Assembly (NCBI GenBank): GCA_018350325.1
Contig: JAEVLN010000027.1
Location: 682,001 to 746,000 of the forward strand
Direction of reading: 5' to 3'
From: Globodera rostochiensis
Lineage: Eukaryota; Nematoda; Chromadorea; Rhabditida; Heteroderidae
Length of the DNA stretch: 64,000 nt
This document shows positions 29,901 through 41,371 of the stretch, in pieces. The stretch's first letter is position 1. The number at the start of each line of letters is the position of its first letter. The translations under genes were made by a program, and so were the position numbers. Below the pieces are notes generated by a model. The model did not search any database. It was given only the letters and a program-made list of their open reading frames with translations, and was not told the DNA's origin.

Positions 29901-31052
29901 TCTCGAGACCGAAACTCTCGAACGCTTTACTCCCCCCCCCCTCACTAACCTCTCACCTCCAATACTCTCTGTGTTTTGTTTTCAGGTCTGGCCGGGGGGA
30001 ATAAAATATTTTGCCGGTGGTCGGCTCATCTCAGTGTTCTCGGCTCCTCGCTACCAGGGTAAAGGACACAACACGGCAGCAGTTTTGAACGTTGCAGCGG
30101 ACTTGACCATCACCGTCGGATTCACCTTTAAACCAAACGTAAGAATTTTATATTCGCTTTTTTCAATTGTTGGCGGCGATAACGCTGTTAGTGCTTTCTC
30201 GGCCCGGTACTGTATTCAGGGGCGTAGCCAGGCATTTGTACATCTGAGCGTCGCGCTCAGATGGCGTCCCACCTGAGCGCCGAAGCATCATTTTGAGAAA
30301 TTTTCAAAAAATGCAAAGAGAATTCTGCTTTACTGTTAGGGTGGGGAGGGTCGGCGATAGGCGCCGCCGGGAAAAATTTTTGATTTTTGATGGCAATTTG
30401 TTAAGAAAATTGGTCAAAATATTGTAAAATTGCAAAACAATAGGGCCCCCCCCCTCTTTTTCCCCCTCAAATTTCATTTCGGGGGGGGGGGGGAAATTCC
30501 CCCCCCCCTGAATACGCGCCTGACTGTATTACCGCTGTATTTTAAGGCATACCACGAAAAATTTGTGCGATTTCGGTTTTTTCATTTATCGGTATTTGCC
30601 CGAAAAACCGATACCAAAAGTATCCGAAAAATCGCATTTGCAGAGCATTGATGGTTGAACGGCACCGGGGGGGGGGGGGCAATGATTGATCGGATCTTTT
30701 TCGAAATACTTTAGTGATAATAATCTTTTTTTTAAGTGGTCGAATCGGCAAACTTTAAATCTGAGCATCATGGCATCTTCTAATTTGTTAGATTTTGTTG
30801 AATATTGAAAAGCTATGACCTTTCAAAGATGGTAGGGCTTGGGCCGCATGTGCCCGGAAGCGAAATCAGATGCCCTAATGAGGGCTAATTTGAATTGTAC
30901 ACATTTTGGCTGGCTGTTCAATGATTTTGTTCTGTTTTAAGTATGGGACGCCCGCAACCCCAAACACTCCTGCGCTTCGCTGTTGGCTAAAAATGGCCTG
31001 CAAATCGTTAGAATTTTCAGCATATTTTAAATTTTTACTAGAGCGAAGATGA
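23941..31052 (+). CDS. PP1-like Ser/Thr phosphatase with predicted signal peptide
   Basis: Seven exons: 23941-24255, 26867-27115, 27591-27655, 28029-28153, 28380-28624, 29986-30138, 30942-31052 (420 aa; the last exon is least sure). All joints agree in phase. Residues 1-20, MYGWCLLLLQIGTIAPDAFA, look like a signal peptide ending AxA. Then come short Ser/Asn/Thr repeats (ANGTIALDSF type), then FDVDKIIANVL, the usual PP1 start helix. Catalytic signatures are all present: GDVHGQY, GDFVDRG, LLRGNHE, CMHGGIS, RAHE and FSAP. Metal-binding His/Asp/Asn positions are kept, so it should be active. Intron 1 contains the 47-bp satellite; introns 2, 4, 5 and 6 contain hAT elements. A secreted PP1-like enzyme is an effector candidate by inference. 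Confidence 0.8.
24696..26425. repeat. Satellite of about 47-bp units (about 37 copies)
   Basis: Unit consensus begins GGGGATCCCCGG, then (CC/TC)(A/T)TTCTC, ATCCCCGGTTTTCCCATC, TCCAGAAAC or CCCAAAAAC. It includes a GGGGATCCCC palindrome per unit. Units alternate in a higher-order way (two or three variants in rotation). Because 47 is not a multiple of 3 and no unit has stops in the plus direction, a 718-codon open frame spans the array; it reads the three frames in turn and is not taken as a gene. It lies in intron 1 of the PP1-like gene. Decayed units continue at 26670-26770. Confidence 0.95.
27124..27223. mobile_element. 100-bp hAT-type MITE at a 5' splice site
   Basis: Termini CAGGGATGGGGCGGGTT and inverted CAGTGATGGGGCGGGTT. 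The perfect 8-bp duplication GTGAGAGA (27116-27123 and 27224-27231) contains the donor site of exon 2 of the PP1-like gene. Confidence 0.92.
28202..28348. mobile_element. hAT-type MITE, same termini as 28668-29795
   Basis: Starts CAGGGTTGCAACGGATAG and ends ATCCGTTACAACCCTG, with CGGAT-rich subterminal repeats. The flanks do not match, so the duplication is lost or a deletion occurred. Intronic in the PP1-like gene. Confidence 0.7.
28668..29795. mobile_element. hAT-type non-autonomous element, 1.13 kb
   Basis: Termini CAGGGTTGCAACGGATT and AATCCGTTGCAACCCTG, with perfect 8-bp flanks GTCTCCGA at 28660-28667 and 29796-29803. CGGATTTCGGAT-type subterminal repeats at both ends. No transposase frame. 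Another repeat with a CGGCGGTGCC hairpin core is nested inside (28944-29150). Confidence 0.92.
30217..30522. mobile_element. hAT-type MITE, 306 bp
   Basis: Starts CAGGGGCGTAGCCAGG and ends CTGAATACGCGCCTG, flanked by perfect 8-bp ACTGTATT (30209-30216, 30523-30530). Internal sequence resembles the hairpin-core repeat at 29060 and 48200. Intronic in the PP1-like gene. Confidence 0.9.
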
Positions 31053-31231
31053 TTGAGACTCTCGTCGAGATTTTTCGAGATTTTCGATCGAAATCTCGAT
31101 CGAAGAAATTTATCGAGACTTCGAAATTTGAGATTTATCGAGATTCTGATCGACGAAATTTATTAAGACGAGATTTTTCGAGATATCAAAATATAGATCG
31201 CAAGTCCTTGCTCTAATTTTTACACATTTTA

Positions 31232-31438
31232 ATGGCAATTCGATTGAATGGACTTACACATTTTCTTTTTGACAGCATTTCGATTGAATCGGCAAAACTT
31301 GGGGGCCGTTTCAAAGTCATCGATTGTGATGGGGCATTGAAGAAGTTCAAAACGGCAGATGATCGGATAATTCTGGCACTTGGCAACGAATTTGTTGGAA
31401 GCAAAGACGGCATCTTCTTGCGCGAATATGTGCCATAA
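31232..31438 (+). CDS. Unrecognised 68-residue frame, possible terminal exon
   Basis: The frame reads DSISIESAKLGGRFKVIDCD, GALKKFKTADDRIILALGNE, then GIFLREYVP and a stop. Composition is protein-like, with no simple repeats, but I recognise no family. It lies 180 bp past the modelled end of the PP1-like gene on the same strand and could be an alternative last exon or a separate gene fragment. Confidence 0.35.
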   Translation: MAIRLNGLTHFLFDSISIESAKLGGRFKVIDCDGALKKFKTADDRIILALGNEFVGSKDGIFLREYVP

Positions 31439-31439
31439 T

Positions 31440-32160
31440 CGAAAATGGACGGAAGCCCAAATTAAATTTTTGTTTTATTTGATCAAAATCAATTTATGTA
31501 AATGTGCCATTATCCTTCAATATTTTATACACCATTTTACCTTTAAATTTTTCTTGGAAAATAAAGTAAATGCAACAAATTTTTGGCCAAAATTACGAAG
31601 ATTAAAATTGGATAATCATTTTTTCTAAAATAGCAAAGGATTTAAAAATATAAAATTAAGCAAAATCGAGCCAAATTAAATTCAATGTTTAATGTTCTAT
31701 TTTGTAATTAGGTAATTGATAAAGAAAATGATCATTGATCATCATCCTTTGGCAACGGTTTTGAAAGATAAAATTAACAACCAAAAATCAGCCATTCGGC
31801 TTAACCTATAATTTTTGAGCCATTCTCATTTATTTGCGTTGTTACATATTTGGCTGTTAATTTTATTTTATCTTTCAAAAAGCGTTGCCAAGAAATGATA
31901 TAATATTTCTTTATCAATTAATTGCTAAAATAGAAATAATAATAATGCACTTAAGCAGTGCTTTTCTTGGATTTTACCATTCAAATTTACTAGTCCAAAT
32001 TAGTAGGCAAATTCAAAAAAAAAAAAGATATTATCGAAAAGTGATGCCACAACAAACACTTCTTTCTTCTATAATTCGCAATTAAATTTGTCTGAAAATA
32101 AAATGTTTGATGGATGTTACATAATAACTTTTAAGAATTTAATTTAATCTTTAGAAAGAA
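31440..32160. other. Intergenic, AT-rich
   Basis: No supported gene. AATAAA-like signals near 31560 could end upstream transcripts. TTTTGAAAGATAAAATTAACA (31770-31790) recurs inverted near 31855-31880, a small degraded inverted repeat. Confidence 0.4.
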
Positions 32161-32184
32161 TACAATCAAAGCATCTTCATCAAA

Positions 32185-33206
32185 ATGGGATCATGCTCAT
32201 CAAACGCTGCGGGCTGGACACGCGTCCCCCCTCCCTGTTGTTGCGGGTGCCAACATTATCGTGCCATCAAAATGGAATTGAACACTCACCCAATGGAATC
32301 CGGAGGAAACAAATTTCTTATTGATGCCGGCAATTTTGTTGCGGCAACCATTGAAGATACGGAACATTACGCGGTTTTGGTTTATGTTGTCTGTGGCAAA
32401 TGTGGCAAAGAGAACCGACGCACATACGAACTTATCGACGACGTCGGCAAACATAGCCGGTACTAATTGTTTGTTTTAATTGATCAACGATCAATTTGAA
32501 AGAACCAACGGCCTATTTAATTGTTGCATTCGCAACAAGATTACCTAACGAAAACCGTGATTCATTCAAATTAGGGCTGTCTCCCTCCGGAGGGGGACGA
32601 GTAAAACCGGGGATCCCCGGCCATTCTCATCCCCGAAGACGGGGATCCCCGGTTTGACCCCCCCCCCCACGGGGCCAACCCTACTTCAATAAATCTCAAA
32701 TGTTTTAAAAATATTGTTATTCTTTCCGGGATCGCCAAAAAGAATTCAACAGATTTTCCTCACTCATTTCTTATATTTTATTTGTTTTAGTTGGGGCTAC
32801 TACGACGGCCTCTATTATGAACAAACTCTAGCGGACACCAAATTGAATGTTTCTTATGAAAAAGTTGAGGACATTTTTCGTGGAATGCCGGAGAAATTCG
32901 ATATGGCGAGTGCCTGTGACAACAATTGGGCACGCGACTTCTTTGATCGTGGTATGTATAAAGTTGGGCTGTTTTCTTTATTTGGGTTTGAGTTGGCCGG
33001 GATCGGGATTATTGGTAAAAATCGGGACCGGGATCGGAATAGGGATTCCAAAAACCGGGATAATCCCGCCCGATCCTGGTCAACTCTAATTGGAGTTTAG
33101 TGAACACAATTTTATGAAAAATTATTTTTTGTTTAGTGTAAACAAAACAAATTCTTATTTAGTTTACGATCGTTCGTCCAATGGCTGTGCGCATGAATTG
33201 TATTGA
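32185..33206 (+). CDS. Small unrecognised protein with MGSC N-terminus
   Basis: Three exons, 32185-32459, 32791-32951 and 33163-33206; phases 2 and 1 agree, giving 159 aa. It starts MGSCSSNAAG, a Gly2-Cys4 pattern typical of N-myristoylated and palmitoylated proteins, then PPPCCCGCQHYR, a CGKCGKENRR pair of cysteines, DVGKHSRWGYYDGLYYEQ, VEDIFRGMPEKFDM and DNNWARDFFDR. There is no signal peptide or membrane helix. I do not know the family. The first intron contains a satellite-like palindromic element and the second a 101-bp MITE. Confidence 0.6.
32577..32690. mobile_element. MITE-like repeat resembling the 47-bp satellite unit
   Basis: AGGGCTG...GGCCAACCCT ends surround two GGGGATCCCCGG units joined by CCATTCTCATCCCCG, essentially one and a half units of the 24696-26425 satellite. 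Located in intron 1 of the MGSC gene. Confidence 0.65.
32988..33088. mobile_element. 101-bp hAT-type MITE
   Basis: Ends TTGAGTTGGCCGGGATCGGG and inverted TAGAGTTGACCAGGATCGGG; flanks ATTTGGGT and ATTGGAGT agree at 6 of 8. Same family as 19633-19808. Confidence 0.65.
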
Positions 33207-34174
33207 AGATGATTTTACAGAATTAAGTCTTTTTAAATACATTCTGCGCTGTTTACATATTGTTGTTGTTGGTTTGGGTGTTCAAATTAAATTTAACTTT
33301 TTTATGCATAAATTCTGTTGTCAAATAATAAGTTTAATGAGTCCAAACAAAACAAAATAAAATATGTTTTATTGTTGTTTTTTTAGAATTCTTTCTTACA
33401 ATACAAACGTTTTAAAACTTAAAAATATTTTTCCCTTTTCAATCCCTACCGCCGGCGGACTCTCCAATTGTATATCATAAATTTATCGTAATTCGTTAAT
33501 TATAAAAAATTTGAATTTTTTGCACATTTTTTTACGCTGTCTACCCTTCTCTTTTATAAGAACAAATTCTTTAAAAAATCATCGGCTAATGTTAAATTTT
33601 TGAGTAACACATTTGACCTCTAAAACTCTGGAGAAAATTTTTTAAAAACCCCGACCGATTTGGGTAAGCCCGACCCCTCCCACCCCCGAAAAACCCAAAC
33701 CACACAATTCTCAAGCTCGACGTCGGGGTTGATACCTTAGTTTTTATAATTAACATTTGAGGTTTGGGTCCGGAGTTTAAAATTGTGGCAAGATTTGTTA
33801 AGAAATTCACACTACATTTAGCCTCATTTTGTGACTTTTATAATTTGATGAGCTTTTTGTGGAATTTTATTTTGGGAGCCCTGGCTGGTTTAATCCCATT
33901 TCCATTGAATCTTGAGCCATAAGTTTTCAAAGTAATGTTTTACTACAGCAATGATTTAACCACTTTAAATGTATCACTAATTAAATTTCAGACTGAATTT
34001 CAATCGGACACATTTTATATTTGGAACAGTCTAAGAACAGTTTACACTGTTCTTTCCTGTTCTGTTCTCGAGGTCATACCATAACAGGAACAGCTCAGAC
34101 AGGTTGTTCTAAAATTTAAGAACAGAACAGGAACAGATCCAAAATTGTCGGGACAGCAAAACACTGGTAGCCAC
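33207..34174. other. Intergenic with dispersed-repeat remnants
   Basis: No gene. 33640-33780 carries the CCCCGACC/GTCCGGAG dispersed repeat; 34020-34165 has inverted AACAGGAACAG/CTGTTCTGTTC units, a small palindromic element. Confidence 0.4.
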
Positions 34175-34303
34175 TAGGGCTGTTCGAAAGTCTTGGTCTC
34201 GAAGCGAGAAAATTTCTCGGGTTTTTTGGATCTTGACTCTCGAGTCTAGGGGTCATTTCTCGACTCTCGAGTCTCGGTAAATTTCAAGTCTCGAATAGCC
34301 CTA
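34175..34303. mobile_element. 129-bp hAT-type MITE
   Basis: Ends TAGGGCTGTTCGAAAG and inverted TAGGGCTATTCGAGA; flanks GTAGCCAC and GTAGTCAG agree at 6 of 8. Rich in TCTCGAGTC palindromes. A related end (TAGGGATGTTCGAGAC) is at 44235. Confidence 0.65.
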
Positions 34304-34339
34304 GTAGTCAGTCACCATACAAAACCGCAGGGATTGTTT

Positions 34340-36261
34340 TCATCGCAGCGTTTTAGCGGCCAAACAATGGTACAGAATAAGAAAAAGAAAAATAACTACA
34401 CAAATAACTCCAATTACCATAACTATAACCGTAGCTAATTCTCTCTTGTGACGACGTTGCTTAGTTTTGTTTGCTTAAAGTGAAATTTTTATTTTATTTG
34501 TATTAAAAGTTACATTTTAATTGAAAAATAATTTATTATAATTAATAATAAAGAATTCACAATTTTTTGACTAGAATATGTTTCAAAAATGTGTTATTTT
34601 TTCATTATTGATTTAATTTATAATCAAAAAATAAATAATAAATTTTTATAAATAAAACCATTCAAAATAGAATTGCTTGATTCCTGCAGGAATGATTTTG
34701 CAAACCCAAAAAGTTTAGTCATTTCTTTTTCCATCAAATGGTTTTTTTCATTTGTGTATTTAAACAGTTGTAGCATTAATTTGAAGAGTTCGAATCGATT
34801 TTTAAACTTAAAACATTTAAAATATTTTTTCTTTTTTAATTAATATTCAATTATACCTTTGACGGCTTAATCTCGGACAAATTGACTCCAACTTTCGTCG
34901 CCATTTTGTCAATTATATCAGAAATTGACGATTTGATGACAAAAATTCTATTCTCACTAATTGGTTCATTGGACATTATATCTTTCTTTAATTCAGCCGA
35001 ATTTACGCTCAAATGTTCAACCATTGAAGCCAATTGCATATCATTTTCTCGTATTTTTTCAATTCCATTTTTGACCATTAAATAGCGCTCTAACAATTTT
35101 TGACTTTTTTGAATAATTTTTGGAATTTTGTTACTGAAAGATAAGTTTCTTGGCAGAATTTTGCCAAATTTACTTTTTATAACGGCCCATTTATTCTTTT
35201 GTTGCTTTACTTGTTCAACAGCCATCGCATTCTCATTAATTTGGGCCGATGTTTTGTCAGACTATAAAATTACAAATTTATTTATAATTAATCGGAGTGC
35301 CGCCGTTTTGCGTTGGCGCCGACGTGTTTGAAACGGTATAACTTTTTGGTTACTTGACCAAATCAAACAATATTAATATTATTCGAAAGCTCCAACTCTG
35401 TGGATGCTATAATAGAAAAGAGCTAGGCGATTGGCTTAAACAAAGGAAGTTATGACCAAGCCAAACTGGCACGAGAAATTGCGATTTTACACGTTTTAAA
35501 CTATAACTTTTTTGAGAAAAAACGAATCGATTAGCTTGTGTTTGATCAAAGGTTCAGCAGACTGAGAGCTTCTGAATGATACCCTTTTGTTTGATTTGCT
35601 TTACTATAAGTTATGAGTGATTGCGCCAAAACGAACGGGTCCTCCGTTTGTGTTCCAACTTCCGGGTTCCAGGTTTAGAATCGGAAATGGTACTTCCGGT
35701 TGGAAGAAGCCGCTAGGCCAACCCTTGATTTTTTTACTTTAATTAAAAAATTTTATCGGCGGCGCCGCCTGTTGGCACGCACCGCCAGACTTTCCAATAA
35801 AACTACTTTTTTAATTTTTATTCAAATTCTATGAATTAAAATAAAGAAATTGATAAATAAACACAAATAAAAGAGCAATTTTTACAGAAAATAGACCCGA
35901 AAGGATTGCGAAAATTCACTTTTTCTATTTTTCGATTCCGGGTTTCCGAATATTTTTGGATTTTTTCATTTGTTTTGATCATTTTTCTTGAAATTTTTTT
36001 AAAAATAAATAAAAAATTTAGTCATTAATTAATTACTTGGGGAGGCGGCATCAGCACCGCATCAATTATGACATCGTTACGACTCAGTTCACAAATCAAT
36101 TCTTCAGGCATTTCGCTCACGTCCAATGCTCCTTTTTGGTATAAATTTGCCCAGACGTTATTTGAACTGCTAATTTCAGATTGTTCATTATCGCCACAAA
36201 TTATTTGATTAGTGTCCACAAAATTCAATTGAAGCAATAAAAATAAGCAAAGAATTTTCAT
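34340..36261 (-). CDS. Secreted/type I membrane coiled-coil protein
   Basis: Three minus-strand exons, all phase 0, 249 aa. Exon 1 (36037-36261) starts MKILCLFLLLQLNFVDTNQ, a signal peptide, then acidic Ser-rich sequence ending MPPPQ. Exon 2 (34857-35261) reads SDKTSAQINENAMAVEQVKQ and is Lys/Ile/Glu-rich with coiled-coil spacing to IKPSK. Exon 3 (34340-34459) reads QRRHKRELATVIVMVIGVIC and on through a roughly 22-residue hydrophobic helix to a short tail AAKTLR. The predicted topology is an extracellular helical domain, one membrane pass, and a short basic tail. I know no family. Exon 2, both introns and the first 6 codons of exon 3 lie inside the left arm of the large inverted repeat. Confidence 0.65.
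34442..36038. repeat. Large inverted repeat, left arm (1597 bp)
   Basis: The sequence is the reverse complement of 42037-43633 over its whole length as far as I compared it: both ends, exon 2 and the GGCGCCGCC region. Encoded 124-residue frames are identical. There is no clear target duplication at the outer or inner edges. The inner edge coincides with the exon 1/intron 1 junction of the coiled-coil gene. Confidence 0.95.
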
Positions 36262-36339
36262 CTGAAAAAATATTATTGTGGCTGAAAACCGGGACTGAAA
36301 ATGTCGGGCTCTAATCATAACTCTTGTCTTTGACAAACA

Positions 36340-38400
36340 AATTTCACAAATTTAGTCATTCAAAATGCTTAAGTGCTGTAGAATTAATGATTAACTGGAC
36401 TAAATGTTTCATTAACTTTTGAGAATGTCAGAAAATAAAATGCTCGACCCTTCGACTTTTCGTGATCATTAGTCTGTAACATTTTAGCAAGCTAATTGAT
36501 CGATTAGTTTTAAAGACTTGGAGCTTTTGAATAGTACTAAGATTTTGGAACTCGCGTGATTCATAATTTCACAATTAAATTTCTGGCCTACCTTTTACAA
36601 TTGGGATTCAAACGAGAAAACATACCCTAAACCCTAAAACCCAGTAGATTTGGCATTTCTTTGAAATACCAAATAAATTCAGAATTCGATTCCTCCAATG
36701 CTTCCACCTTCATGAAAAGATTGCAGAAATAATATTTTTTATTAAAAGCAACATTTTTTTTGCGATTATGTATGAGACTATGAATATATAAAACTTATAA
36801 TACTTATTAACATCAGTAAAAAGAATACGTGGCTTATTGGTTTATTGAATGATTTCTTTCATTATAATATTCACAAAACCATAGGGGAGTTTGGTTTTGA
36901 ATCGCTTGAATTTTTTAAAAATTAAAAAAAATGACTTTTGTTAAGAAAAAAACCTAAAAAAATTATGTCGCATTTATAACCGGCACTCAAAAGGCGACAC
37001 TCAAACGTACCGACCAAAAAAGCAGCATGACGACTCCCTTGAATTCAATTTCATATAAAGAAAGAAATTTTCGTTTGTTGGACATTTTTGAAACAGTTAA
37101 ACGAAAAACTCAATTTTACAGAATTTTTGTTGAACAATTTAATCGAAAAATCATATTAAATGTTACATTTTTAAGTAACATTATATCAAATATTCAAATT
37201 CATGTATAAGAATTTTTTAAATTTTTCCTAATTTTCCAAAAACCCGCAAAAAAACGGTCACAAAAAGCAGCATTTCAAACAAAAAGCATCATTGGACTTT
37301 CAAAAACACAAAAAGCTGCTAAAGCAGCAAATATCACAACCCTGGTTTAAATCGGTTCAGAAAATAAATTTTTATTAAGAAACGGATTTTTATTTTTTGA
37401 ATATTTTTTTGCTTATTAAAAAATATGGTCAAAAAATAGGTTTTTCGCGCTGGTTTGAGCTTATTTGGACAAGTTTCTAGCAGTTTTTTGAAAAATAATT
37501 CATTTTAAAAATAATTTTTAGTCATTTAAAAAAAGACTCGAAAAAATGAAGTTTTGCATACAATTCTGATTCTTGTTTACAAATTTAAAGCTTTTTTCCA
37601 AAGTAAAAACGAAATTAATCAAAATATTTAACGGCAGAGTTGCTCAATCAATTAATTCTCTTTTTTCTATGATTAATTTTATTCAAATGTAACAAGAATT
37701 GGCTCTTTTGAAAATTAGAAAATTAAAAAAAACTCGGTGAGTTTGCATTTAAAGTATGTACTTATGTATATTTTCGTTTAAAGTTGTTTGTTTAAACAAA
37801 TAATCGTCATTAATTTGTTGCACAAAGTTTGGCATCGCTTTTTGGACAAACTTTTTTGTTTGGTGGCCCAAGAGAATTGGAGGCCCATGACGAGGTGTGG
37901 AATGCGTTGTCGAACAACCAAAAACCTAAAAAAAGCTAATATTTAATTGGACTAAATCCATGATCGACGCGGCTCGCCAAAGCCTTTTCGCCATTATTGT
38001 TTTAAAAATGCAATCAAACGAAGCACCCTAAAAATGATTTGTTCTTGGACCAAAATTGCACCCCTAAAGACCGATATTTTCAGAATTTTTCTATAAAATT
38101 TTCCAAAACTTTTAGTACATTTTAGTCCATATTTTGGCACTATGCGGTTTTTGATTCTTTGTTAAAGTCAATATTTAAACTTTTTTAGTCAAAAATCTCG
38201 GCTCTAAATGTTTGCCGAACGCGGCACTTTCAAATATTTTTCTCTTAATTGCCACAACCATTCAAACACACGGACCAAAATTCAAAAACTAAAGGCCAAA
38301 GGCCAAAAAGATCCCGTTATCTCGTCTTCTACCACCTCTACAAGACCATTTTCAGAAAATGGGCATTTTGCCGACCCGTAGCCTTAACCAAGAGAAATCT
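36340..38400. other. Intergenic spacer of the inverted repeat, AT-rich
   Basis: No supported gene. 36960-37350 contains AAAAGCAGC-containing direct and inverted repeats and ends CAACCCTGG, like an hAT terminus. Confidence 0.4.
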
Positions 38401-38407
38401 GTCAGAC

Positions 38408-39067
38408 TTAGCGTTGAAACCTGAGCCAATCTCTGATCGATTGCAGCTCCTCAACACATTGTGCCGTCAGGAACATGACCTGAAATTTCCTTAAACTAAA
38501 AACTGGATTTTGAAAATTACAAAAGTTTGGCTAAAACTCGATTGTTAAGCCAAATACTAAAATAAAATTTTAGAAATTTTGTGAGATTAAATTGTAAAAT
38601 TTAATTTTTTAGAATTTAAATTCCTATTGCTTACCATCCGGAAAATTCCGCGCCCCCCAATGTGCAGCTGTCCGACAACGGCACGCGAACTGCTCGTGTG
38701 CCACAATAACTTTTGTTGTCCGAATGCCGTTGTTCTTGTTGCCGCGCGACCGCGTGGTTCGCTTCCGCCCTCCGCATTGTACAGCTCGATGAAGTTGATG
38801 TCCACCAACAGAACGCGCACGCGGTCGCCGACGCAAAGGTGCGCGTGTTTGACTCGTGCGCGTGCGTACGCAACGAGTGATGGCACCGCTGCAAAGCCGT
38901 GGCGTTTGTATACACACAGCTGCACAAATTGGAGTTCGCGCGAGTTACAATACAAATTTTAAACTCACATCCACTCGCCATTTTGCGTTGACTCCCGCTT
39001 CCGCCGTTTCGGACTGTCCATTGTCCTCGGAGTGCCGCCTTTCACGCCAAAGGCGTTGTTTTGGCAT
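38408..39067 (-). CDS. Small unrecognised protein (Tudor-like fold possible)
   Basis: Exons 38969-39067, 38635-38919 and 38408-38479 join in phase 0 (151 aa) using a 49-bp intron and TTTCAG/GTGCAG acceptors. It reads AKWRVDLCVYKRHGFAAVPS, then ARARVKHAHLCVGDRVRVLL, VDINFIELYN, and ends VEELQSIRDWLRFQR. The RARV...GDRVRVLLVDINFIELY pattern loosely recalls Tudor-type barrels; that is a weak inference. A second frame upstream from ATG near 39210 (MPFLLRRPDTMPSLDEWWEP) also looks coding and overlaps the start, so the 5' end or a frame change is unresolved. Confidence 0.5.
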
Positions 39068-39219
39068 TTGCCTTAAGGCGGCATTTTGCCAATTTGATTT
39101 TTTGAGCTTTGAATTTTAACTGTTGGAATTGAGGGGGCGGCTCCCACCATTCGTCCAACGAGGGCATCGTATCGGGACGGCGAAGCAAAAACGGCATTTT
39201 CATGATCAACAATTTTGTC

Positions 39220-40045
39220 AATTAGTTAGTAGTTTTCTGATCTGGCTTTTAAATGTGATCTAATGAGCAATTGGTGGATGGATGGATATATCAGAGTTGA
39301 ATGTTTGTTCATTTCTAATCTGATCGGACTCCGTCCGTCCGTCCGTCCATCCGATGAGGGGCCACCCACCCAACCAACCACTTCATCGGAGGAGGAGCCG
39401 CCGAATTCATTGTCTTTGAAATTGGGGGTATTTGCTTATCCCTAAAACGCAACAGTTTTGGAATTACAAAATTGTTAAAAATAGTTCAAAAATCAACCCG
39501 AAAATCAAAGAATTAAATTTAAATTTGGATTAAAAAAATTCAATTTGAAGTAAAATTAAACAACATTTTAACATGCGAAGCTTTGTGGAATGGTCAAAGG
39601 CTTGGGGATGAAGAAACAAAATGGAATTGTATATTTTTAAATTTATGCTCAAAAGTGCAAATAAATTTTATTTCGAAAAATTAATTGAAAAATAGTTATT
39701 TTTTAGTAAATATTTAAATTAAATTATCGCTTAGGTCATTAATTAGTTATAGAATTTAGTTAAACTTGAAATATAATTTTTTTAATGTATTTAAAATAAT
39801 AATAATAATTTTTTTTAAATCTTTATTTTTTAGATAAATTATGCAAAATCAACAAACATTTCCGTTGTGAATTACACGCAATGAACATCAACGGGGGAAG
39901 AAGACGCCAACAATTTCCGGCAGTTCAATTAATATTTAATATAATTCCTTCTCGGCCAATTGATCGTCAAATGGTATTTAAGCGCATCAGAAAATGCCAA
40001 ATCCATCAACCAAATAAATACATTTCATTTTATTACCCAATCAAC
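39220..40045. other. Intergenic, AT-rich
   Basis: Contains a short CCGT microsatellite (GTCCGTCCGTCCGTCC near 39332). A TATTTAAG box near 39977 is a plausible promoter for the gene starting at 40051. Confidence 0.4.
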
Positions 40046-40050
40046 CAAAA

Positions 40051-41371
40051 ATGGCTTCTTCTTCTTCTGCACTGCTCGCCATCGTCGCAATTGTCTGTTT
40101 GCTGTGCAAATGTTGCATTTCGGCCCCACGTAAGATAATCAGACAATAAAAAATGCTTCAAAATTGCTAAAGCAATTGGCAAAACTCAAAAACCCGGCAA
40201 TTTATGCATCAATAAAAATCACCGAATGTTTTTCGGGCTTACTCGTACAACTCTGAAGCCAAATTTTGATTTGAAAATTTTGCGCAATTTTACAAATTCA
40301 AAAAGTCTCTTTAAATTTATATGAAAATCCAGTCGGCTCCTTTTATTTTTTGCGCAGAATTCCCGTGCTGTCCCGGCAGTCAGAAGGTGGTTGCTCTGAT
40401 GGCCGGCCAAGTTGACGCTTTCTCCCCCGCAATGTCCAAGTCGGAGGCTTGCACAAAAGCCGACATTGTCGCAAATACCGTAAAGACTTCATTGAACGCA
40501 ATGACCAAATGCACCGACAACAATGGCGGCGGTAAAACAATTGTGGCTGAGATTAATGCCAAACTTCAATCAACCGGTAATAGTCTCAATGAACAAATGG
40601 CAGAATTGGAAATGCTTAGGCAATTACCCCCCAGGGGCTATGCTTATTTCAGTTCAGTATTACAGTTACAGGGATGGGATTTCTGCGATTAATGAGCAAA
40701 TTCCATTACCATCAACTGGTAATAAGCAGAATTGGAAATGCTTAGGCAATTACCCCCCTTAGGGGCTTGGCTTATTTCAGTGTCAGTATTACAGTTACTA
40801 GAGATGGGATTTAAAATAGAATTGCTTAATATCGTTGAAAAATATGAATTTCCTTTTAAATCTTTGCTTAGTAATTCTGCTATGGTTTTGTGGTGGTTGT
40901 CTGCATGCCTAATTAGAGACTGATCGGGATTATACATCAAGGCATTTTCCGGATCCTAGAATGTGATCTGATTCTTCAAAGCTGAGTATTGGGTTCATTC
41001 TCTAATCAGATAAATTAAATCTCTTCCAACATTTTTTGACATGCAGACGAATGCGTGTACAGTCTCAACTTCGTCAAGGCCGTGTTTGAGCTGGCCGCTT
41101 CAGCTGCTCGCCATGCTGGCGGCAATTCCCCAGCTTGGGCTAAACTGATCGAAGATTTTGACCAACAAATAAACTTCATTGACAGCATTGGCAAAAAGCA
41201 CAACATCGGCATTATGAACGCGGGATTCGAATACCCAATCAAAGGTTGTCGTTTAAATAAATCAGATAAAATTATTAAATAAATGGTTAAGGAAGCGATG
41301 CGCACCAAAATGTGCCACACCCGGACAGTGTGATTGCCCGTCCAGGCGAATCCGGATCACACAAACTCTGA
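40051..41371 (+). CDS. Small secreted protein with cysteines
   Basis: Four exons, 40051-40129, 40358-40576, 41047-41244 and 41292-41371, phases 1/1/1, 191 aa. N-terminus [20 protein letters not shown] ending CCISAP is a signal peptide. The mature part starts [20 protein letters not shown], has [50 protein letters not shown] and [20 protein letters not shown], ending [10 protein letters not shown]. Mostly helical; six cysteines in the mature region (CC, C, C, C plus one). I do not recognise a family, but a short secreted Cys-containing protein with a TATA-like box fits a gland or cuticle-secreted product. Intron 2 holds a duplicated insert (40604-40815). Confidence 0.7.
40604..40815. repeat. 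Direct repeat inside an intron
   Basis: AGAATTGGAAATGCTTAGGC...CAATTACCCCCC...GATGGGATTT occurs twice (about 40604-40681 and 40731-40812), with small differences. It may be a duplicated intronic insertion; no terminal inverted repeats seen. Confidence 0.7.
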
